This document shows positions 55,358 to 64,000 of a stretch of DNA of 64,000 bases, in pieces. Position 1 is the first letter of the stretch; the number at the start of each line of letters is the position of its first letter. A program made the translations under genes and the position numbers. The stretch is from Cordia subcordata. Lineage: Eukaryota > Streptophyta > Magnoliopsida > Boraginales > Cordiaceae. The stretch is from NCBI GenBank assembly GCA_028554755.1, contig JAPTOF010000004.1, forward strand, positions 5,165,001 through 5,229,000, written 5' to 3'. The notes under the pieces are model-generated. The model saw only the letters and a program-made list of their open reading frames with translations, was not told where the DNA came from and did no database searches.

Positions 55358-56373
55358 CTGTAAATTGCAGGATGTGAACCAAGAAAATTAAAAAAGAATA
55401 AAAGTAGTAATATTAGATTCTTACAACAAGAAAATAAATGGGAATAAAAGTAGCGGCTTTTTCTTTTCTCTCTTTTTTTTGGTGTGGGTTGACAGGTATT
55501 AAAAGTGTGCCCCATACGGAATTATATAGGTTTACACATTGCACTCCTTTTCCTATATATTATCCTATAATCTTTTACCATACTATTACTATATTTTGTA
55601 ATTTACAAGGTAGGGTAAAACTTGCAATTTATCATTTCTTTTTGTTTCCACAATGCAATTTAACTTGGTGGAGCTTTAAACAAAATAGAACTTGTAAGCT
55701 AAACAACTATAAGATTCAACATAGTAAAGAAACATAATAAATTATTCAATTTTAAGAGGACCCTTGCCTAATACCTACCATGATATTTCTCTCAAGCCTT
55801 CGAGTTTTTTCACTTTATGCTATACTGATATTGGAGGAAAAAAATACATAGAATTATGGTCTCTATTAACACTACCCAATATATTGAAACATCTTAATAT
55901 TTTTAGTTTATAAAACTACTTATTGCTCTCTATAGCTATGATGAATATGATTTTTAAAATCACTTCATTTCCGTAGACAAAACATTCTATATTTACCCCG
56001 AACAGATCGATTTCGAGCATCTCCCAAAGATGCCCAAGTGATAAGAGGTATGGTCAAATATAACTCATGACTCAGGGAATAACTCAAGTGGTTGAGATTA
56101 TTTCTTTCAGGAGTAAAATTTTGGGTTTGGGAGTTTCAAAAAAAATAAAAAAAATTGCCTCACCCTCGCCCATTATTAATGGGCCAATTTCACAATTTGC
56201 ATACTTACCAGGGGTTTTAATTTGCAAAAACAAGTGGGGATAAGGGGGGTAAGCCAAAAAGCTACCCCGCAGATAAGGTTGGGCGTGTATTTTTCCCACT
56301 TCGCGCTATCAGTTGCTGATATTCACAACTTGGCAGCTCAACAATCTACACAAACTCCATAATCTCCACAGCA
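54886..56373. other. RPL17 to YCF54 spacer
   Basis: It holds the RPL17 3'-UTR, a TA microsatellite at about 55321-55354, a SINE-like remnant at 56072-56160 and the YCF54 promoter. No further gene was recognised. Confidence 0.6.
56072..56160 (+). mobile_element. SINE-like remnant
   Basis: The box A-like ATAACTCAAGTGGTTGAGAT resembles the SINE at 29189. A degenerate box B-like GGGTTTGGGAGTTTC and an A-rich tail follow. I did not find a clear target duplication. Confidence 0.45.
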
Positions 56374-58381
56374 ATGTTAACTTCTACGGCTTTGCAACTT
56401 TGCCCTTCGCGTGGCATGGTGGTAAACGCCACCTCCAACAACGCGCACAAGACTTTGTTGCACCACAGCTTCACACGATCACTGCCACTGCTGACGTCAT
56501 CAAACGACCTGCACAAGCTGAGCTATAGCAGCAGCTCGAGAGCAAAAGTATCTTTCAAGACTTCTGTAGCTGCTGTCGACTCATCCGACCCAGCAGAGAA
56601 GGTTTGATAGTTAACCAACGTCACTTTTACTGAGTTGTTTTTTTTTTTTTTCGGGTGTTTTTAGTTTGTTTGGATAAGTTTCTTGAAGAAAATAGGTTAA
56701 AACATACTTTGTTCATTAAATTTAGAGTTGAGATGTTGTATTTGTTTCGTTTAAATATCTTTAGGTGAAAAATGTTAATTTAGTTTTGTCGAAATTGCAC
56801 GTTAGTCAGCGTCTAATCATTTCATAGCCTTTATGTTTATTATATAGCTACCATGGCTATAGAATCGACGACTTAACGTGCATCTTCGAGAAAACACAAG
56901 AAGTATACAAGAACTATATAGAGGTGCATAATTCAAGTACAATAATAAGGTTTTTCTGTCCAATTTCAATTTACTTTGTTGAGTTCAGTTTAGCCAAAAA
57001 TATTAAGGAGGCATTTTATATTGTGTTTGCTTCTTCTTAGGCCTTTCAGAATTAGATCAGAATTCTATTATGCAAGTCTTCGTATCATGCACGCTTGAGG
57101 GAATAAATAATAGGAGCAAGAATGCAATTAGCATTTAGCAGGCTCCTTATATCAGCACACTGATGCATAATGTTAAGAGGTATACAATTGTTTTACATAA
57201 TGGATCATGAACTCCAACATCTGAGGTATTGGGTTACTTCACTTGATAGCAATTGGGCTTTTGGTGGAACTTATCTTTCCTATCTTGGTGTTAAAGTTGC
57301 ATCTTGACCTATGTGCAACCTAGTCTTGTTTCGTATGTTGTGCCGTTGTTTTTTGTTTTGCTATGTTATTTCTCGTACATTGCTATTCATTCATCTAATA
57401 CCAATTGGTTTTAGGTTACAACCCATGTCTTACCACATGGGAAAGTCATCAATACATCAATTTGCCTATAGGTACGTAGGTTCATGTCATGTCAGTTTTA
57501 GAATCCATACGTTATGCATGTTTGAAGCAATAAAATTGTGATGGATGTTGAACTTCCCTAGAAGTCGAAGCTTTAGAATCCATACTATTGAATCAGATAG
57601 AAGGAATTTGACTAAATTATTTGGCTTAATATTGATCTTAATCTTCAGCATTCTAACCCTCAAACTTGCCTTGAGAACAGCAAGGATCTGAAAGTAAGAT
57701 GTATCATTTTGTTGTTGCAAATGCAAAGTTCATGCTGGATGAGGAGGAGCATTTCCAGGAGCAGCTTTTTGAACGTCTCAGAAACTTTGGCGAGCGTAAC
57801 ATTGAGCAGGATTTCTGGCTTGTAATTGAACCCAAGTTCTTGGACAAATTCCCTGATATTACTAAGAGACTAAAGAGACCTGCTGTTGCTCTTGTTTCAA
57901 CAAATGGACCATGGATCACGTATGAATTTCCCCTCAATTTCTCACAGTTGATTATGTTTTGGAATCTGTCTATTCAATTCATTCATGTTTAGTGGGCTCT
58001 AGGCTTAGCCATTGATTTTAATTGTTCACTCGCTTTAAGCTAGGCAGCATCTTGTGTATCGCTTGTCACCAAGGAAAGGCTTCTTTTTTCCTTCTTTTTC
58101 TCTATGCGTATGTTCTGCAGCTAAGGTTGTTGGACAATACCAAGGTTGCTTTACCACTGAAAATCTTGATATATGTTTCTCTCTGCAGGTTCATGAAACT
58201 AAGACTGGATCGGGTTCTGAAAGCTAGTTTTGAAGCTGACAGTCTAGAAGAAGCTTTGGCATCCAGTCCTGTTGAGCTAAAGTTTGAGAAGCCAGAGAAA
58301 TGGGTGGCACCATACCCAAAATATGAGTTTGGTTGGTGGGAAAAGTTCTTACCCCGTGGATCCAAGACTGCAAAAGTATAG
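56374..58381 (+). CDS. YCF54: YCF54/LCAA, subunit of Mg-protoporphyrin IX monomethyl ester cyclase
   Basis: Exons 56374-56601, 57681-57919 and 58189-58381 join in frame to 219 aa. The Ser/Leu-rich first exon (MLTSTALQLC) fits a chloroplast transit peptide. The YCF54 domain begins at MYHFVVANAKFMLDEEEHFQ and includes IEQDFWLVIEPKFLDKFPDI and the C-terminal WVAPYPKYEFGWWEKFLP. The protein is needed for the oxidative cyclase that forms the fifth ring of chlorophyll, working with CHL27/CRD1. The exon 2 acceptor was set at AACAG|CAAGG because it keeps frame; another AG a few bases away is possible. It is convergent with the reticulon gene. Confidence 0.93.
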
Positions 58382-59404
58382 ACAATAAGCCTCTTTTGCA
58401 CTTTTGGAATGTTGACCTGCCTTGTGTAGCGGTACCTAAATTGAACCATCAACGATAAATACTCAAGGACATATGTATTGTATTTAGCATCAAGTGTCAT
58501 GAACATTGAGAGAGAACATGGAGAAGATCAATTGTTGGCTGGAAAAATTGCTGCCCCTGGCTGATTTTGGAGTTTGAGTTTTGTTTCTTGTAGTCTCTGA
58601 TGAGATTAATTTGTAACATCTGATACCTTGTGAAGTAGATTTTATTGAGCTGAGGCAAGTTTGAGACTGAAAAGCCAATTAGTACATTCCATGCACTAGT
58701 CTTGCCTGGAAGGCTCAATTTCGAAAGGCTCCTTTTATCTTCCATGCCTGTTTTATGTGATTATGCACTGTTTTCTTGATACCATGTTCTTATTGTTCCC
58801 TGAAGATAGTTTTATGACAAGTATAGTCCTTGAGGTTCCTTCTTTTTGAGTTAAATCCTGTTTCTGTATAAAAACTGTAGGCTTAAATTCTTTGCAGTCG
58901 ATTTCTGGAGTAAAGGATCTCTTGAAAGGAACTTCCCTGGAAAGATTGTTTCTCAAGATTTCCTTTCAGTTCTTTCATTTATGGTGCCAAAAGTTTGATG
59001 TGGATATTTGTAAACTCAATTGGGTTCCTCCAGGTTTGGAACCCCCTAAAGAGTGATATCTAAAGACATGTATAGCGGTGGTCTTGACCTTGGCAAGAAC
59101 AATTATCCAAAGATAATGATGGAGAAGTACTCTTCCAGTTTGAAAATGACAAGAAAAAACTGATACCAATGGCAACAATTGTTTCTCGAACTAGGAAACA
59201 ACTAAAAAGCTTGATTTACCTAGTAAAGAGAAAGGTGAGAAGTTTTTGATGTTTTACTAACACCACATAAAAGACGCAGAAGCGCATAAGTAGGATGGGT
59301 GTAAGTGCTGGAGTACACAGAAAAAAAGAAAAAGATGAACACTTCGGAACTGAGTCAGAGATAGATTGCTGGCACTAAAGGGAATGCTGATAGATTTATA
59401 ACTA
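58382..59404. other. Tail-to-tail spacer between YCF54 and RTNLB
   Basis: Contains the 3'-UTRs of both genes. No repeat or further ORF of note was seen. Confidence 0.6.
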
Positions 59405-61390
59405 CTACTGCTTATTCTCCTTGCTAATAGAAACTTTTGGTAGTTTCTGCAGAACCTTTTCATCCAATTTGCTGTATTGTTTCTTGAGCTTTTTTGTTGC
59501 CTTCTCTGCATAAGCATCCACTTGCTCTTCATGCTTCTCATATATCATAGGTAATGTCAGCAGCATCACAAAAACTGTCCAACAGATAACAGCGGCAAAA
59601 TCAGTAACAAACTTGCATGATTACGAATATAATGTTACGAGAATATCCAAGTCCACATAGCTATGCATGTTTACTTATTCGCTCTGATATTCGCAAAGGA
59701 AGTGAGAGAACGCAAACATACTGATGTATACAAGCGTCAAAAAATCGAACCAGCTACCAACAACTGAGACAACCCACAAGATCCCAATCGTCTGCAGGTT
59801 GAGATTTAAATCAATGTATTAAAAGAAATGAGTATAATACATGTAAAGTTATATCTAACAAAGCCATTGGGGAAGAGAGAGATACATAAAGGAACTTCCT
59901 CAGATCTTTGCCGGAAGCTATTTCATGAAACTTATTGATGGCCTGGTGACATCGTTTCCTAAATAAAAGAGCAAGCTTTTGGCAGAACTCCTCTGGCAAT
60001 GCAACCTCCGGGAACTCTACGGGAGACCTGAGCAGAAAAAGGTCAAATTTCAGGCGCAAACATGCTTTTAACTCTCTGAAATAACAGAATATAGATGCTG
60101 CCGTATATTTATTACAAAGTCTTAACGATCCTCTCTCAGACTGTCCAAATGATTTCGCATGAAAGTATAAGCCCTACACTTAGAATCAGAAGAATGCCAC
60201 AAACTGTGTAGGAAGTTAAAGAATGCAAAATTCACTGCAAAGAAAAGGGATTCAACAACAAATTGTAAAGCACCTATGCATGCTACTAATAACTTTGTAG
60301 TCACTAAATGTACTAGGATCAGCCATCAGGGATGGGCTCATGATTTAATTTGCCCCCACTTTCCAGTGGAGGTTATAACATACAATTTAACACTTACATA
60401 CAACTTCTCTTTAAGTGACGACTAATTGATATTTCATACTCTAATTGCTCTCTAGATATAGAGTCAGTAGAAATTGCAACCCTTACAACCGTCCATAAAC
60501 ATCCGCTTCCATCAGCGATAACAGCAGTTTCTACACACATGCCTATGATGCAGAAAAAAAGAACAGAAATCTAGAAGTCAGAGTATCTGAAGGCAAGAAA
60601 CTTACTTGTTGACAAAGAAGGAAAGATTGGACCAGAGAAACAATATCGCCAACGCGAGTATTAGAGTATGGCAAAGAAAAGTCAGCAGATGATAACCTAT
60701 CCACTCAAAGAGGAGCCATATCACAGTTGCAGCAGCAAGCAAGCATGCTGAAACCTGCTTGTTCCTCCAAAGAAGAACATCAGCAGCTGAACAAGTAACA
60801 AATGTATATATATATATAATCAGAATATGCCTATCCAGCTTTGCCATGCCTCTAAATAAGAATAACAATAGTCAAGAAAACTAATAGGAAAAAAGTCCCT
60901 ACAATAAAACATGACCCTTTAAATTGTTGGCTATGTAGAATTAACTGATTACAGTAAACAATTAAATCATTTCTTATTTGTTGGCTATATAGAATTAACT
61001 TATCATTTAAGCCATTCTTAATAATTCTTTCCCCAATTTAACATGATCCTTATTCCGTTTCTCCATATACGAGGCATGCGCTAGATGTAAATGACTTGTC
61101 TTTTTACAAAGCCTAATTTTATAATTTAAAAGGATTAGAATTAAAACGCACAAAAACAACATACATCATGGATCAAGAAACATGAAACAGTAAGAGATAG
61201 ATCGGGTCGGATACATACATTTGCCACCGCCTAGAGCGGAGTGAACCGGCTTTTGGCGGCCAAAGAGACGAAACTTTTCTGAGCTTGCATGATCATCACT
61301 ATTATGGCCATGATGAGCAACCGGTTCTACAACTTTGTCCATCTCTTTGTCCGAACCAACATCACTTCCATGTCCACTTGAATCAGACAT
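59405..61390 (-). CDS. RTNLB: Reticulon-like protein, RTNLB family
   Basis: Five exons on the minus strand, 61219-61390, 60606-60786, 59886-60027, 59722-59791 and 59405-59574, join in frame to 244 aa. The first 57 residues are acidic and His-rich ([20 protein letters not shown]) and presumably cytosolic. The reticulon domain starts at [13 protein letters not shown] and has two long hydrophobic hairpins, about 69-112 and 162-200, split by a charged loop ([20 protein letters not shown]). The C-terminus is Lys-rich ([20 protein letters not shown]). Reticulons wedge into the ER membrane and shape tubules. The protein is close to the Arabidopsis RTNLB1-like group; the exact orthologue is not assigned. 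The last intron donor was chosen as GTATGT because it keeps frame. Confidence 0.94.
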
Positions 61391-62446
61391 TTAATTTTCT
61401 TCCCTACAAACTATAAATTAGACAACATCACGATTGAGAAACATGTTACAACAAAAGTTCATGCATGCATGCCAAAAATAAAATAAAATAAATACTACGT
61501 AATCTACATGCATGGTTGTGTGCGTGAGTGAGAGAGAGATTGACAAGAACAAATTAAAGGGTTCTCACTATGTAAAATTAACGAGTAATGTAGTAGCAAC
61601 AATAATGGATTGTTTAGGATTTGATTAAATTGATTGATTAATTTTTGTTATTTGAATTTCTAAAGGCAGTTTTACTCAATTCATCAAGAAATCAAAAAGA
61701 TCACTAATTTGGTGGCGTGTATCTGTACGTATTCTCTACCCCCATAACTGAAAAATTCAAAGTGGTTAACTAACTTTCAGCAAAATATGGTCCCTGATAA
61801 TAATCGCTCCTAAACATGTGTCCGTATTGCATGCAATTTTTGGGGACTTTAATTTTGCCTCAAGTATTTTTTTTTTTTAAAAAAAAAAACTTTGTATCTC
61901 TTTCTTCATCCGTTCATTTTTTGGAAGTAGGGATGCTTGGTTCATTTTATTTTCATATAGGATTCATTATTTCCGTTCAAAAAAAATTTTTTTAAAAAAA
62001 TTTGATCTGCATTTATCTCAATCTTTTCTTTTAATATTCGTAAGATAATTTATATAATTTAATGGATTTTATTTTATTTATTATTGAGGTTTCAGTAGTA
62101 CTTTGGGTTTTGAGTTTGGTTACTTTTTTTTTTTTTAAGAGAAAAAGTGATAATCATAGGGGGTAATATGTACTTATAATAAATCATAGGAAGACTCAGT
62201 GTACTTTACTCAAACAAATATAAAACATCATTGGAATTGTAGAGTGATGGAGAAGATAAATTCATAATTTTGCAAAATGGACATTTTACCAAATTCGTTA
62301 ATGAATTAACGAAAAATTAGTAGTTGGGGTGTGTTTGTGAGTTTCGAGAAATCACAAGGGTGCTTTAAGCCTATTTTCAAGAATGTAGAAACTAACGATA
62401 GCATTAGGCTCAAATACACTGGCGTGTAAACCCTTCTCGGACCAAA
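61391..62446 (-). other. RTNLB upstream region
   Basis: It includes the RTNLB leader and promoter and AT-rich spacer with a poly-T/poly-A junction at 61867-61890. No gene was recognised. Confidence 0.5.
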
Positions 62447-62575
62447 CTTACTTAGTCTTGGATTTTCATAATGTGGAGAGTTAAATAACGAGATAAGGTT
62501 TTCTTTCACACTTACTTAGCCTTGGATTTTCATAACGTGGAAAGTTAAATAACGAGATAAGGTTTTCTCTCACAC
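62447..62575 (+). repeat. 64-bp tandem duplication
   Basis: CTTACTTAG followed by CTTGGATTTTCATAA-type sequence begins at 62447 and again at 62511. The two 64-bp copies differ at only a few positions. Confidence 0.9.
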
Positions 62576-63186
62576 TTTTAAACTCATTTACGATTTCTTT
62601 CACAACCGATAGGAGATTATCCGACAGAATAACACAATTAAGTTCTACCAGCCCTCTATATACCGTTTCCTGTCAACCAAACTCCTATAATTCTTTGTAT
62701 GGGTGATTACTCGATTTATTGCCAAATTAAACTGAACTAAATTTTAAATAATTAAAACAAATAAATTTTGAGAACGAACAAATAATTATATGTCAGGACT
62801 GTGTTATTTTGAATTTTTTAAAAATTTAATTGTAAGTGAGCAGAATAATCGAAAATCTTATGTAACCAAAATTGAACAAAAATTTAGAATAACCGAACAG
62901 AATTTTCGAATTTGTTCTATTAAATTATTTGACTATTTATTAGTTTTTAGTTTTTATTTTTTAGTTACTTTATTTTATTTTATTTTTTGTTAATATATAT
63001 ATGCCATGCAAGCACTAATTTGACGCTTTAAAATGGCTTAGCAAAAAAAAAAAAAATGATGCAAACACTTATATGACACTCTAGAATTGTAAGAAGCTTA
63101 TATAACATTCTAGAATAGCTTAAAAAAGCAGATACAGATATATATATATATATATATATATAGATTAATGGAGAAGTTTTATGTGT

Positions 63187-63240
<54 letters not shown>

Positions 63241-64000
63241 CATGCATATAGATATGCATAAATACAGATTAATGGAGAAGTTATATGATTGAGAGACTTA
63301 TAGTTCTTATGCCAAAAACGTTTCTTTGGGAGGGTTAAAAGTTCTACTAAATATTTTAGTTAATGAAGAAGTTGGATTTTCTTTTTTCTTTTTCCAACTC
63401 ATAAAAAAGAGTAATGTGGCATTTTATCACTACTTTAAGTCAGGAACTTATGTTTTCTTATGCGCAAAATAAAAAATATATCACACCCACATGACACTCG
63501 GGGATTATATTAGTACATCATGCAGGCACGCACGCGCACATGCGCACACACATATGTATATATATGTGCAATACAAAGAGAATTAAAGCATGGTGAAGAG
63601 GTAAGGGTGGTGGAAATGAAGAGGAAAGAGAAAGGCAAGAGAAGAGACCGGCAACAGAAATTCTGCTTAGATTTTATTTTTTTGTTTAAGCAAAAGGGTA
63701 CATGATGCTTGAGGGAGTACAGTCCTTAGGATATGTGGTAAATTTATTGTACCAACAAGTGATATTATGATCTAAGTTTTAAATAATGGTGTCTTAGTTT
63801 TTTTTCAATCTTTGTTGAAACAATCACAGTCGAATGATACCAATTCACAACGGTTTACGTAATAGATTAACACCATCCCCGGGGTCAATGTCCAAGTTTA
63901 GAGTCGGAAAGTGAATATAATTTGGTGCAAGTATAAAGCTAAAGTTACACAATATTAAAGAGAGGAGTATCTTAAGCTCTACCAAGGCCAGATTCATCAT
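62576..64000. other. AT-rich intergenic DNA with TA microsatellites
   Basis: TA repeats lie at about 63138-63163 and 63190-63237. The motif AGATTAATGGAGAAGTT stands after the first (63163) and again at about 63267, so the second TA tract sits inside a duplication of about 100 bp. A CA/CG-alternating stretch occurs at 63525-63565. No gene was recognised. Confidence 0.6.

Overview
The window is nuclear DNA from a dicot plant, probably a core eudicot. It carries spliced genes with GT-AG introns, plant-specific families (YCF54/LCAA, CBSX3, RTNLB), nucleus-encoded chloroplast and mitochondrial proteins, Ty1/copia elements primed by initiator-Met tRNA, a tRNA-derived SINE and many MITE-like fold-back elements. 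The sequence is AT-rich and exons have no grass-style GC gradient. I cannot name the species.

Layout, left to right. (1) 1-14.4 kb: the 5' half of an oligoribonuclease gene (ORN, minus strand; three coding exons, the rest lies beyond position 1). Its intron 3 is filled by two Ty1/copia elements, 209-5245 and 5276-10288, in the same orientation with target sites only 25 bp apart. (2) 14.4-17.3 kb: intergenic, with a MITE and an LTR/PBS remnant that has grown into a degenerate tandem array. (3) 17.36-25.85 kb: TOM40, plus strand, 11 coding exons, with MITE-like elements in introns 1, 7 and 9. (4) 25.9-28.4 kb: nested and clustered MITEs. (5) 29.55-31.36 kb: CBSX3, plus strand, with a SINE in its 5'-UTR intron. 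(6) 32.5-35.5 kb: a UCH37/UCHL5-type deubiquitinase, minus strand. (7) 36-42 kb: repeat-rich intergenic DNA with a Sirevirus-like solo LTR inside a MITE, a gene-end fragment, a perfect hairpin and a possible Helitron. (8) 42.28-45.21 kb: MCU, a mitochondrial calcium uniporter pore subunit, with a decayed RNase H-domain fragment in its intron. (9) 46.1-52.4 kb: a decayed Ty1/copia element whose 3' LTR ends 159 bp before the RPL17 start codon. (10) 52.5-54.9 kb: plastid RPL17. (11) 56.4-58.4 kb: YCF54/LCAA. (12) 59.4-61.4 kb: a reticulon (RTNLB), minus strand, tail-to-tail with YCF54. (13) 61.4-64 kb: intergenic with microsatellites and a short tandem duplication.

Five of the eight host genes encode clear organelle proteins (TOM40, CBSX3, MCU, RPL17, YCF54), and ORN homologues are often mitochondrial. 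I see no operon-like logic; they are ordinary monocistronic genes. All eight have intact reading frames across every splice junction I could check; for ORN this covers only the part inside the window. I found no CRISPR array, tRNA, rRNA or clearly new molecular system. The most informative features are the transposon insertions: the double copia insertion 11 nt from an ORN splice donor, the copia element against the RPL17 promoter, and the solo LTR nested in a MITE.
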